This document shows positions 17,202 through 25,187 of a stretch of DNA of 64,000 bases, piece by piece; position 1 is the stretch's first letter; each line of letters begins with the position of its first letter. The notes beneath the pieces are model-generated. The model was not told the origin of the DNA. It made no database searches and was given only the letters and a program-made list of their open reading frames with translations. Source of the DNA: Archaeoglobaceae archaeon (GTDB lineage: Archaea; Halobacteriota; Archaeoglobi; Archaeoglobales; Archaeoglobaceae); NCBI GenBank assembly GCA_025058735.1, contig JANXDX010000013.1, positions 1 through 64,000 on the forward strand. Direction: 5' to 3'. Both the position numbers and the translations under genes were made by a program.

Positions 17202-18343
17202 ACGTTGAGAAGTTGAAAGAATTGATAAAAACAGAATTCGATATTGTAAATGCAGAAGAGAAAGTTTCAAAGATTGCAGAAACTTTCAAAGAGGGACGTG
17301 CAGTTTTGGTTGAAGAGGATAAAAAAATAGTAGGTGTTGTTAGAGAAAGGGATCTTGTAAAGGGTATAGTTTTAAAGAATCCAAGGGAGACAAAAATAAA
17401 ATCTATAATGATAAAAACTGGTACAATTCCAATTGAAGAGCTTGACGTTGAAAAAGTAGTTAGAAGGTTTGTAGAAGACTCTACACCTTTCGTTTTAATT
17501 AGAATGAAAGATAAGTTAGGTACTATATACATAGACGACTTCCTCGACAAGCTGAAAGATGAACTTTCAAACGTAAAAGTTTCTGAAGCTATGAGCTCTG
17601 AAGTAGTTACCATAAAAAGTTTTGAAACTGTAGCAAAGGCCCTTGCAAAAATGAGAGACGGTGGAATAGATAGGTTAGTCGTTGTAGATGACATGAACAA
17701 AGTAGTTGGAGTTGTAACGATCAAGGACATAGTTGAGAGGATACTTTCTCCGAGGAAGAGAGCTAGATATGGTGAAGTCAGTGGAGAAAAGAAGTCCCTA
17801 GCAATAATGGTTGAAAGTGTTATGAGTTCTCCAGTTATAACTGTAAAAAAGGAAGATCAATTGGTTGAAGCTATAAATTTAATGCTAGAAAACAGAATTT
17901 CCAGTTTAGTAGTTACAAAGAATGGAATTCCTGAAGGAATCTTAGTTAAAAAGGACATCCTTCAGTATTATTTGAAGAAGTTCAAGAGAAAGGAGAAGAT
18001 CGTGATCCAATTCATATCTCAAGAGTTAGACGTGTTCGATGTTGAGATGTTGAGAAAAGGTGTTGAAAAATTCATGAGAAAATTTTTCGAATTTTTGGGC
18101 GAAACTTCCATACTTGTACACTTGGAGCAACATAAAGATAGGTTTAGAAAGTTACCACTTGTCCACGTTAGAATAAGGGTTGTAAGTGAAAGAGGTACTT
18201 TCATGGTAACTGGAGAAGGATGGGGAGTTGAGTACGCTCTACATACTACTTTAAAAAAGCTGGAAAGAGAAATTGTAAAAGAAAAAGAAATGATAAAAGG
18301 TAAAAGGGCTTTGAGAAGGATCTACAAAGAATTCTTTGAATAA
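17198..18343 (+). CDS. Four-CBS-domain protein with ribosome-associated-like C-terminal domain
   Basis: 381 residues starting at TTG (17198), overlapping the previous stop. It contains four CBS motifs in tandem (about 1-60, 60-120, 125-185 and 205-265; note VSEAMSSEVVTIKSFETV and VESVMSSPVITVKKED), which usually bind adenine nucleotides. The last ~110 residues have a beta-alpha pattern with VHLEQHKDRFRKLPLVHVRI and a basic tail GKRALRRIYKEFF, reminiscent of HPF/YfiA ribosome-hibernation proteins. CBS-domain proteins that bind archaeal ribosomes have been reported. The C-terminal assignment is my inference. Its end overlaps the convergent hisD by 22 bases. Confidence 0.75.
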   Translation: MNVEKLKELIKTEFDIVNAEEKVSKIAETFKEGRAVLVEEDKKIVGVVRERDLVKGIVLKNPRETKIKSIMIKTGTIPIEELDVEKVVRRFVEDSTPFVLIRMKDKLGTIYIDDFLDKLKDELSNVKVSEAMSSEVVTIKSFETVAKALAKMRDGGIDRLVVVDDMNKVVGVVTIKDIVERILSPRKRARYGEVSGEKKSLAIMVESVMSSPVITVKKEDQLVEAINLMLENRISSLVVTKNGIPEGILVKKDILQYYLKKFKRKEKIVIQFISQELDVFDVEMLRKGVEKFMRKFFEFLGETSILVHLEQHKDRFRKLPLVHVRIRVVSERGTFMVTGEGWGVEYALHTTLKKLEREIVKEKEMIKGKRALRRIYKEFFE

Positions 18344-19497
18344 TTCAACCTTATTTTTATACTTTCTGCATGCATTTTAAAACCTTCTGCCTCAGCAAGC
18401 TTTATTACACATTTTCCAATCCTTTCCAGGGCTTCCTTGCTCAAGAGCTGAAAAGTGAAGTGTTTCATGAAAGTTTCAACACTCAAACCAGAAAAGAACT
18501 TAGGATAGCCAGCTGTTGGTAAAACGTGGTTTGTTCCACTCGCATAATCTCCAGCTGCTACAGGTGAATAATTACCAAGAAATACACTTCCAGCATTTTT
18601 TATTTTTCTAAGTAAACTTTCAGGATCTTTTGTGCATAAAACTAAATGCTCTGGAGCGTAATCGTTAGCTATACTTACAGCTTCATCCAACTTCACAAGT
18701 CTGCACTCAACTTTTTCTCCAGCAACTTCCCTGATCTTTTTTATTATATCTTCAGAATCTGTTAGAACTATAGCCTTACTCAAAGGATCGTGTTCAAGCT
18801 GAGCTAAACAATCGTAAGCTAAAAACTCTGGATTTGCAGTTGAATCCGCGATAATCATTATCTCTGAAGGCCCTGCTGGCATGTCTATTGCTACATCCTT
18901 AGATACAAGGAGCTTAGCTGCTGTGACGTAAACGTTCCCAGGCCCAACGATCTTATAAACTTTTGGAATGCTTTCAGTTCCATAGGCCATTGCAGCAATT
19001 GCTTGAGCTCCACTTGCCATGTAAACTTCATCAAAACCTGCAATATCTAGAGCTACGAGTGTCAACGGATCAACTCCATCCTTCTTTGCAGGTGTACAGG
19101 CGATCAACTTTTCGACTCCAGCGATCTTAGCAGGTACCCCTATCATTAGAGCTGTAGAAGGATAGCTTTTTTTTCCTCCAGGAATGTAAGCTCCAACGAT
19201 CTCTATTGGATTATAAATTTTTCCCATTATACAATCTCCAAAATCTATTTTTATTTCTCTCTCAACTGAAGTTATAGCATGAAATCTTTCTATGTTTTTC
19301 TTTGCAGTTTCCAACGCATCTATCAACTCATCTTCTACAAGATCGTAAGCTTCATCTATCTCACTTTTCCTAACTTTCAACCTCTTCAGCTCAACGTTGT
19401 TGAAGATTTTTTCGTACTTCTTTACAGCCTTATCACCGTTCTGCTTTACATCTTCAACGATCGGTCTAACTTTTTCTATGTACTCATCGAATTTCAT
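18322..19497 (-). CDS. hisD: Histidinol dehydrogenase
   Basis: Last enzyme of histidine synthesis: NAD-dependent two-step oxidation of histidinol to histidine, zinc-dependent. Motifs: YIPGGKKSYPSTALM (about residue 105), the family signature around DMPAGPSEIMIIAD, the zinc/catalytic region LAQLEHDPLS, and the C-terminal catalytic histidines in YAPEHL and SGTNHVLPT. I take the ATG at 19497, which has GGTGG six bases upstream and overlaps the preceding ThiF-like gene by 14 bases; the track start (19518) lies further in that gene. No other his genes are close, so the pathway is scattered here. Confidence 0.95.
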   Translation of the reverse strand: MKFDEYIEKVRPIVEDVKQNGDKAVKKYEKIFNNVELKRLKVRKSEIDEAYDLVEDELIDALETAKKNIERFHAITSVEREIKIDFGDCIMGKIYNPIEIVGAYIPGGKKSYPSTALMIGVPAKIAGVEKLIACTPAKKDGVDPLTLVALDIAGFDEVYMASGAQAIAAMAYGTESIPKVYKIVGPGNVYVTAAKLLVSKDVAIDMPAGPSEIMIIADSTANPEFLAYDCLAQLEHDPLSKAIVLTDSEDIIKKIREVAGEKVECRLVKLDEAVSIANDYAPEHLVLCTKDPESLLRKIKNAGSVFLGNYSPVAAGDYASGTNHVLPTAGYPKFFSGLSVETFMKHFTFQLLSKEALERIGKCVIKLAEAEGFKMHAESIKIRLNYSKNSL

Positions 19498-20194
19498 TTT
19501 TACCACCGCATGTTTCACAGTTTTCTCTTTCTTTTAACTCTAAAATAAAATTTTCAAAAGTTTTAAGATCTAGTCTAAAAATTTTACCGATCAACGGTTC
19601 TCCTTTTCCTGTTATTATTTTTATTACCTCCAAAGCTTGAATGCATCCAAAAACTCCTGCAACTGCACCAATTATTTCTCCTCCAATTTCAACACCTTTT
19701 GCTATGTAGCATCTGTAGCAAGGTTTTTTTACAAAAACACCTACTTCTCCTTCCCATCCATGAACTGCAGCATGTACAAATGGTTTTCCAAGTTTTACAG
19801 CTACACTATTTATTATATACCTTGTTTCAAAGTTGTCAGGACATCCAACTAGTACATCGTAATTTTTAGCTATTCTTTCAGCGTTCTTTTCAGTTAGATC
19901 GTACGGATAAATATCTACTACGACGTCAGTGTTTAGATTTTCAACAAATTCAGCAGCAGATTCTGCTTTGTTTTCTCCAATTTTTCCAGCGTGTATCGTT
20001 TGTCTCTGCAAGTTTGAATCTTCAACTACGTCTCCATCAACTATCCCAAGTCTACCAATTCCTGCAGCAGCTAAATAAGATACAACTGCGCTTCCAAGCC
20101 CGCCAGCACCAACTACTAAGACTCTAGAATTCAAAAGTTTTTCTTGCCCATCTTTTCCTATCAAAGGTATCTGTCTTTCATATCTAGACGTCAA
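19484..20194 (-). CDS. ThiF/MoeB-like E1 adenylyltransferase
   Basis: 236-residue E1-like enzyme that adenylates the C-terminal glycine of a ubiquitin-fold sulfur carrier. The nucleotide-binding GAGGLGSAVVSYLA (about residue 29), the DGDVVEDSNLQRQ segment and the zinc CxxC pairs (CYRC near residue 165 and CETC near 230) are all present. GCPDNFETR holds the position where related proteins diverge. A MoaD-like carrier ending in GG is encoded at 52926, a plausible partner. Whether it serves molybdopterin, thiamine or tRNA thiolation cannot be decided. It overlaps gyrB by 11 bases and hisD by 14. Confidence 0.9.
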   Translation of the reverse strand: MTSRYERQIPLIGKDGQEKLLNSRVLVVGAGGLGSAVVSYLAAAGIGRLGIVDGDVVEDSNLQRQTIHAGKIGENKAESAAEFVENLNTDVVVDIYPYDLTEKNAERIAKNYDVLVGCPDNFETRYIINSVAVKLGKPFVHAAVHGWEGEVGVFVKKPCYRCYIAKGVEIGGEIIGAVAGVFGCIQALEVIKIITGKGEPLIGKIFRLDLKTFENFILELKERENCETCGGKNEIR

Positions 20195-22058
20195 GATCTC
20201 TCACCTCTTTTGAATGAGCTATTATGAACTCCCTTCTACTTTCAACGTTTTCACCCATTAGAATGCTGAAGAGTTCATCTGCTTTCTTAGCATCTTCTAC
20301 TGTTACTTTTATAAGAACTCTTTTCCTAGGATCCATCGTAGTCTCCCAAAGTTGTTCCGGATTCATTTCTCCAAGCCCCTTGTACCTCTGAACTTCAGCT
20401 TCCCCTAACTTTTTTAATATTTTCTCCATCTCATCTTCACTGTAAGCATAAAATATTTTGTTCTGCTTTTTAATTCTATAGAGAGGAGGCTGAGCTATGT
20501 AAAGATAACCGGCTTCAACAATCGGTCTCATGTATCTGTAGAAGAACGTTAGCAGAAGAGTTCTTATGTGTGCGCCGTCAACGTCGGCATCTGTCATTAT
20601 TATAATTTTTTTATATCTAACTTTATTTAAATCGAAATCCTTTCCTATCCCAGCTCCGATCGCTGCAACTATACTTTTAATTTCTTCATTCTTTAAAATC
20701 TTCATCATTCCTGCTTTTTCAACGTTTAAAATTTTTCCTTTTATAGGTAAAACTGCCTGAAATCTTCTATCTCTAGCTTGTTTTGCAGATCCTCCAGCAG
20801 ATTCTCCTTCAACTATGAAAATTTCCCTCTCACTTAGATCTTTTGATGAACAATCTGCAAGCTTTCCAGGTAAGGTAGGTTCTCTCTTTTTTATAAGCTC
20901 TTTTGTTCTTTTTGCAGCCTCTCTAGCTTTTTTTATTTTTATAAACCTCTCTATTAGATTTTCAGCTTCTTTCTGATTTTTTTCAAACCATTCAAGTATT
21001 CCAGAGTAAGTTATTGATTCAACAATTGATCTAACTTCGCTGTTTGTTAGTTTTGTTTTTGTTTGACCTTCAAATTGAGGCTCTGGAAGTTTTACACTTA
21101 AAACTGCAGTTAAACCCTCTCTTACATCCATTCCACTTAAAATTTCAAACTTCTTCCAGTTCTTTTTACCGAATTCATTTATAGCTCTCGTAAGTCCAGC
21201 CTTAAATCCTGTTACATGAGTTCCGCCTTCTGTTGTATTGATACTGTTTGCAAACGCTAAAACGTTTTCTAACTCTGCATCGATGAATTGAACAGCTATC
21301 TCTACAATAACACCATTCTTAGAATTTTCAATATAAATTGGATCATGAAGAACCTTTCTCTTCCTATTTAATTCTTTTACAAGACCTAATATACCATCTT
21401 TAAATAAAAAAACTTTTCTTTTTTCATTTCTTTCATCTTCCAATGTAATTTCAAGCCCTCTGTTTATGTAGGCTAGTTCTTTCAATTTGCTGTAAACTAT
21501 ATCGTACTTGAATTCTTTAACTTCGAACATATCATAGTTCGGCTTGAACTTAATTTTCGTTCCAGTCCCTTCTGCTTTTCCAACGATTTTTAGTTCGCTT
21601 TCAGGCTTTCCATTTGAAAACTTTTGATAGTAAACGTTTCCATCTCTTTTTACCCAAACTTCAATCTCTTTAGATAGTGCACAAACTATTGAAAGCCCTA
21701 CTCCGTGCAAACCTCCAGAAACTTTGTAAACTTTTCTGTTGAACTTTCCTCCAGAATGAAGTTTTGTCATAACTATCTCTAAAGCAGGTCTCTTTAAAAT
21801 TGGATGAACATCTACTGGAATCCCCCTTCCATCATCTTCAACACTAACTGATCCATCTTTGTGCAGAACAACTTTGATCTTTTTACAAAAGCCCGCCATG
21901 TGCTCGTCTACACTGTTATTTACTACTTCCCAAAGAAGTTGATGCAGGCCCTTAACACCAACGTTTCCTATGAACATACCAGGACGGCGACGAACAGCTT
22001 CCAAATCATCTAAAACTTCAATGTCTTTTGCTGTATAGCTTTCAATTGATTTTTCCAT
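20184..22058 (-). CDS. gyrB: DNA gyrase subunit B
   Basis: ATPase subunit of the bacterial-type topoisomerase that introduces negative supercoils. The GHKL ATPase part shows VVNNSVDEH and DDGRGIPVD, with GGLHGVG; the Toprim part shows EGESAGGSAKQARDRRFQAV and TDADVDGAHIRTLL. Length 624 matches the short gyrase B form. Gyrase in archaea is an ancient acquisition from bacteria and is present in Archaeoglobales. gyrA is not in this window. Its upstream region is an unusually long A/T tract (see separate entry). Confidence 0.96.
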   Translation of the reverse strand: MEKSIESYTAKDIEVLDDLEAVRRRPGMFIGNVGVKGLHQLLWEVVNNSVDEHMAGFCKKIKVVLHKDGSVSVEDDGRGIPVDVHPILKRPALEIVMTKLHSGGKFNRKVYKVSGGLHGVGLSIVCALSKEIEVWVKRDGNVYYQKFSNGKPESELKIVGKAEGTGTKIKFKPNYDMFEVKEFKYDIVYSKLKELAYINRGLEITLEDERNEKRKVFLFKDGILGLVKELNRKRKVLHDPIYIENSKNGVIVEIAVQFIDAELENVLAFANSINTTEGGTHVTGFKAGLTRAINEFGKKNWKKFEILSGMDVREGLTAVLSVKLPEPQFEGQTKTKLTNSEVRSIVESITYSGILEWFEKNQKEAENLIERFIKIKKAREAAKRTKELIKKREPTLPGKLADCSSKDLSEREIFIVEGESAGGSAKQARDRRFQAVLPIKGKILNVEKAGMMKILKNEEIKSIVAAIGAGIGKDFDLNKVRYKKIIIMTDADVDGAHIRTLLLTFFYRYMRPIVEAGYLYIAQPPLYRIKKQNKIFYAYSEDEMEKILKKLGEAEVQRYKGLGEMNPEQLWETTMDPRKRVLIKVTVEDAKKADELFSILMGENVESRREFIIAHSKEVRDLDV

Positions 22059-22252
22059 AAAAATTAGTCTTCTTAAAGTTAATAAAGTTTTTTATTTTAA
22101 TAATCTTTTTTATTTATTTATTAAATTTATTTATTTTCTTTATTTTTTATTTTCCATTTCTACAAGCTTTTAGCTTTTTTTCTTTTAAGTAGCTTTTGTT
22201 TTGAAACTTTTGACAAACAACTTCACATCAAATTTAAAATTCTTCCTAAACC
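22059..22252. promoter_or_regulatory. A/T-tract upstream region of gyrB
   Basis: About 90 bases (22075-22165) consist almost only of A and T with repeated TTTAT-like units on the plus strand. It lies between divergent gyrB and the L37Ae gene. Such tracts are curved or easily melted; a role in supercoil-sensitive gyrB expression is inference. Confidence 0.4.
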
Positions 22253-22287
22253 TAAAAGTTTAAATGCATAAACGTTCAAGGAAATTT

Positions 22288-22509
22288 ATGGCTAGAACTA
22301 AAAAAATTAAGCAAGCAGCGAGGTTCGGAGCCAGATGTGGTTTAAGAGTTAGAAGGGCCTGGCTTGAGATAGATGTTCTGCAAAGGCAAAAGTACGTTTG
22401 CAAAAAGTGTGGTAAAAGAACTGTAAAAAGGATAGGAAGTGGAATATGGGAATGCAAACACTGTGGTTATAAGTTTGCAGGAGGTTGTTACGTTCCATCT
22501 ACAACGTGA
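22288..22509 (+). CDS. rpl37ae: Ribosomal protein L37Ae (eL43)
   Basis: 73-residue zinc-ribbon protein of the large ribosomal subunit. ARTKKIKQAARFGARCGLRVR is followed by a zinc ribbon CKKC...CKHC, as in all eL43 proteins. The track starts at an ATG (22264), but that ATG is inside the TATA-like element TTTAAATG (about 22258-22265). The ATG at 22288, about 26 bases downstream, gives the expected MARTKK N-terminus and a leaderless mRNA. The RpoP gene follows with an overlapping Shine-Dalgarno sequence. Confidence 0.95.
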   Translation: MARTKKIKQAARFGARCGLRVRRAWLEIDVLQRQKYVCKKCGKRTVKRIGSGIWECKHCGYKFAGGCYVPSTT

Positions 22510-22514
22510 TCGAC

Positions 22515-22652
22515 ATGTACGTTTGCTTGATGTGCGGAGCTGAAGTTGATGTAGATCTTGAAAAGAACATAATCCAGTGCATGATGTGCGGTAGTAGGAT
22601 ATTGATGAAACCAAGGCCCCCTGCAAAAAAGAAGAGAGTCAAAGCTATATGA
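22515..22652 (+). CDS. rpoP: DNA-directed RNA polymerase subunit P (Rpo12)
   Basis: 45-residue protein, too short for the ORF track. It reads MYVCLMCGAEVD, then IQCMMCGSRIL and a basic tail, giving the two CxxC pairs of the zinc ribbon in archaeal Rpo12/eukaryotic Rpb12. The ATG at 22515 is preceded by GTGATC (22506-22511), a good match to the 3' end of 16S rRNA and overlapping the L37Ae stop. GTG at 22506 would add three residues. L37Ae followed by RpoP is a conserved archaeal gene pair. Confidence 0.93.
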   Translation: MYVCLMCGAEVDVDLEKNIIQCMMCGSRILMKPRPPAKKKRVKAI

Positions 22653-23074
22653 AGTTTAAATGCAGAGGATTGTTTGGCTCTAAAGCTTTTGGAGAGGCTT
22701 TAGTTTCAAAAAAACCGATCTCTTTTTTTGGAGATGTAAACGAAGAAGGTATAATAGTTTCTAAAGATAGCGACATTTTTGGTAGATCTATAGAAAAGAA
22801 GGTTTTGATATTCCCATACAGCAAAGGTTCCACTGTGGGTTCTTACGTTATTTTACAGTTAAAAAAGAAAGGAAAAGCACCGTTGGCAATAGTTAACAGG
22901 GAAAGTGAAATAGTAGTAGCTGCTGGAGCAGTTTTGGCAAACATAGTTCTAGTAGATAGAGTTGAGGAGAATTTCTTCGAAGTTGTGAAGAGTGGAGACG
23001 AAGTTTTAGTAAATGCAGCTGAAAATTACTTGGAAATATGGACGACATCGAGAAGTTCTTCAAAGTGTATCTGA
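22649..23074 (+). CDS. Phosphomevalonate dehydratase small subunit (AcnX-type, DUF126)
   Basis: 141-residue swivel domain of the aconitase-X family. KFKCRGLFGSKAFGEALVSK opens the protein, and PYSKGSTVGSYVIL near residue 60 is the DUF126 signature. In archaea the small and large AcnX subunits together dehydrate mevalonate 5-phosphate in the modified mevalonate pathway for isoprenoid lipids. The gene overlaps rpoP by four bases and the protease gene by 37. The large subunit is not in this window. The UbiD protein at 14276 could be the decarboxylase of the same route. Confidence 0.85.
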   Translation: MKFKCRGLFGSKAFGEALVSKKPISFFGDVNEEGIIVSKDSDIFGRSIEKKVLIFPYSKGSTVGSYVILQLKKKGKAPLAIVNRESEIVVAAGAVLANIVLVDRVEENFFEVVKSGDEVLVNAAENYLEIWTTSRSSSKCI

Positions 23075-24036
23075 TAGAGAAAATAAAAAATGGTTACAGA
23101 TACTACGTAGTTCCAACGTCAAGTGAGGAAGAGATAAGAAAATTTTTAGCAGTTTTGAGTAATGAAAAAGATGTAAAGATTAAGTACAAAAAAGGAGAAA
23201 TTGTTTTAGAAGTGAAAAAGAGAAAACAAAACTATTTCTTAAATTTAATATTACTTGCAGCTACCATCGTCAGCACAACTTTTGCCGGAATGCTCTTTTA
23301 TCCAGAGCCGAACTTATTAGGTGGTTTAGTATTCTCAGCATCAATAATGTTTGTCCTTGGAAGTCATGAGATGGGTCACTACTTCGCTGCAAGGAAATGG
23401 AAAATGAAAACTTCTCTTCCATACTTTATCCCTTTTCCAAGCATAGTAGGAACGCTAGGTGCAGTGATAAAGCACAGTGGAGTTGTTCCAAACAGAAAAG
23501 CCCTTTTCGATGTAGCAGTTTCTGGTCCACTTGCGGGAATACTTGCAGCCATAGTTGTAACTTACATAGGAGCAAAGATCCCATTTGAAGTAGATGAAGA
23601 GCCGACGATTTTGATAGGTATTCCGATAATTTTTGAACTCGTACTTCTCCTAGCTGGATTTCAAAGCTTTTTCATACATCCCGTAGCATTTGCTGGATGG
23701 GTTGGATTTTTTGTAACTTTTCTAAACTTGTTACCAGTAGGTCAACTCGATGGAGGACACGTTGCTAGAGCTATGATCGGAAAAAGAGCGGAAGTTGTTT
23801 CAAAAATATTTCCATTTACGATCTTGCTTCTAGCAATCTATTTAGATTTAAAAGGTTTTCAATCTGATATTTGGTTGTTTTGGGCAATTTTCGTCTTCTT
23901 CATGTCACTAACTCCGCATCCAGAAATTTTAGATGATTCTAAACGTTTGGATCTTAAGAGATCTTTACTGGGATCTGTTGTATTCTTCCTAGCTATCCTT
24001 TGCTTCACACCAGTTCCAATCACTTTTTACAAATAA
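23038..24036 (+). CDS. Site-2 type intramembrane metalloprotease (M50)
   Basis: 332 residues with a ~75-residue cytoplasmic N-terminal part and then about seven membrane helices. The zinc motif appears as SHEMGHYFAAR (HExxH, about residue 109) and the third ligand region as LLPVGQLDGGHVAR (about 235), so the catalytic site is complete. S2P proteases cleave membrane-bound regulators; the substrate is unknown. The start overlaps the preceding gene by 37 bases, so the true start may be a little later, but the N-terminal sequence DIEKFFKVYLIE looks coding. Confidence 0.88.
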   Translation: MDDIEKFFKVYLIEKIKNGYRYYVVPTSSEEEIRKFLAVLSNEKDVKIKYKKGEIVLEVKKRKQNYFLNLILLAATIVSTTFAGMLFYPEPNLLGGLVFSASIMFVLGSHEMGHYFAARKWKMKTSLPYFIPFPSIVGTLGAVIKHSGVVPNRKALFDVAVSGPLAGILAAIVVTYIGAKIPFEVDEEPTILIGIPIIFELVLLLAGFQSFFIHPVAFAGWVGFFVTFLNLLPVGQLDGGHVARAMIGKRAEVVSKIFPFTILLLAIYLDLKGFQSDIWLFWAIFVFFMSLTPHPEILDDSKRLDLKRSLLGSVVFFLAILCFTPVPITFYK

Positions 24037-24052
24037 TAAATTTTTATTATTT
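24032..24052. terminator. Bidirectional A/T hairpin terminator between convergent genes
   Basis: AATAATAAA (24032-24040) and TTTATTATT (24043-24051) are perfect inverted repeats separated by two bases, ending in T-rich sequence on both strands. They sit between the stop codons of the M50 gene and of afpA, so they can serve both transcripts. Confidence 0.6.
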
Positions 24053-24057
24053 TATAA

Positions 24058-24606
24058 TTATCCAAAATGTTTTTTAAAAACTCCAAATATATCTTCAGGT
24101 TTTTCCAACACAAAGATCCCCATAGCTTTAATTCTATTTACGTTCTCAACATCTTCCTTTCTAATTCTTATTTTTATTTTTCTTCCATCTGGAAGTTCAG
24201 TTTCAGTAATTCCTTCGGCGTAGTCTGAAGGCATTATGTAAACTGGAACAAAGGCTTTTAAAGCCATTATCGCCGAGTTAGTTAGTAAGGTGTCAGCTAT
24301 TCCAAGGGAGATCTTTGCAACAGTGTTTGAAGTTGCAGGAGCTATGAGAAGGAATTCAAACCTACCAACTTGTAGTTGACCTGCCAAAAATGGTGTATTT
24401 GAATCGATCTCAACTCTAATATTTTTAAATTCTTTTTTAAGTTCTTCCATTAAACCGTAAATTTTTACAACTTTTTCTCCAGCTTTCGATAAGTAAACCG
24501 ATACTTCGACGTTTGGATACAGCTTTTTAACTTCTTTCATAACATTAACTGTTTGTCTTAACCTGTCACCACTTCCAGTTATTCCCCAAGCAACTCTTCT
24601 CATCAC
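24058..24606 (-). CDS. afpA: Archaeoflavoprotein AfpA
   Basis: 182-residue flavoprotein of the UbiX-like Rossmann fold. The N-terminus RRVAWGITGSGDRLRQT (FMN phosphate site) and the central LIAPATSNTVAKISLGIADTLLTN are typical of the homo-oligomeric flavin-containing cysteine decarboxylase-type family, in the AfpA branch. The Archaeoglobus fulgidus homologue accepts electrons from ferredoxin. It is last in a three-gene cluster with an iron-sulfur flavoprotein and FprA, overlapping the former by four bases, the same arrangement I recall from A. fulgidus. A role in moving electrons to oxygen or peroxide reduction is likely. Confidence 0.88.
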   Translation of the reverse strand: MMRRVAWGITGSGDRLRQTVNVMKEVKKLYPNVEVSVYLSKAGEKVVKIYGLMEELKKEFKNIRVEIDSNTPFLAGQLQVGRFEFLLIAPATSNTVAKISLGIADTLLTNSAIMALKAFVPVYIMPSDYAEGITETELPDGRKIKIRIRKEDVENVNRIKAMGIFVLEKPEDIFGVFKKHFG

Positions 24607-25187
24607 TGCACCACCTTCAACATCTCGGCAAACCTTTTTACTGTTTTTCTAAGTGTTCTAAAACCTTCTTCATCCTCTTTAACTCCTTCAAGAGTATCTT
24701 TGCTCCAAAAAGTTGCACCTAAGTTTGCTCCAAAGAACATACCGCTTACAGGTACGATACCGTTTAAAACGTAAAAAGTTATTATCTGCATTATTGCAAG
24801 TTCCTGCCCACCTATCCTATCTCCACCTACAGCTATCGCCATACCTACTTTTCTCTTGAAAAATTCTGGATCTGCTGCAACTAAAGCTCTGCATCTGTCC
24901 ATAACAGCTTTCAACTGAGCAGAAACTCCTCCGTTGTATACGGGAGTTGCCATTATTATACCTTTAGCATTCTTCAACATTTCATAAAGTTCTAACATGT
25001 CGTCGTTTATTCTGCAAGTTTTGTTTCTTAAGCAGTGATCGCAATGTTGACAGAAGTTTATGTTTTTACCTCTAACAGTGAAAAATTTTGTTTCAAATCC
25101 AAGTCCTTGAAGCATATTTAAAGCTTCGTTCAAAACGAACTCTGTAGCTTTTTTCCTAGGACTACCGCAAATACCTACAACTATCAT
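24603..25187 (-). CDS. Iron-sulfur flavoprotein (ISF), NADPH-dependent FMN reductase family
   Basis: 194-residue flavodoxin-fold protein with a compact cysteine motif CQHCDHCLRNKTC (C-x2-C-x2-C-x4-C, about residue 47) that binds a [4Fe-4S] cluster in ISF proteins. GICGSPRKKATEF is the FMN phosphate loop and ATPVYNGGVSAQLKAVMDR the flavin-contacting part. ISF passes electrons from ferredoxin and can reduce O2 or peroxide. It lies between fprA and afpA with four-base overlaps on both sides, so the three proteins are probably made together. Confidence 0.9.
   Translation of the reverse strand: MIVVGICGSPRKKATEFVLNEALNMLQGLGFETKFFTVRGKNINFCQHCDHCLRNKTCRINDDMLELYEMLKNAKGIIMATPVYNGGVSAQLKAVMDRCRALVAADPEFFKRKVGMAIAVGGDRIGGQELAIMQIITFYVLNGIVPVSGMFFGANLGATFWSKDTLEGVKEDEEGFRTLRKTVKRFAEMLKVVQ

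Noticed and set aside
17152-17730. 192-codon minus-strand frame
   Set aside because: It is antisense to the DUF2070/CBS genes and is serine/threonine-rich, typical of a shadow.
22264-22287. Upstream ATG of the L37Ae frame
   Set aside because: It lies in the TATA-like TTTAAATG and gives an N-terminus unlike eL43 proteins.
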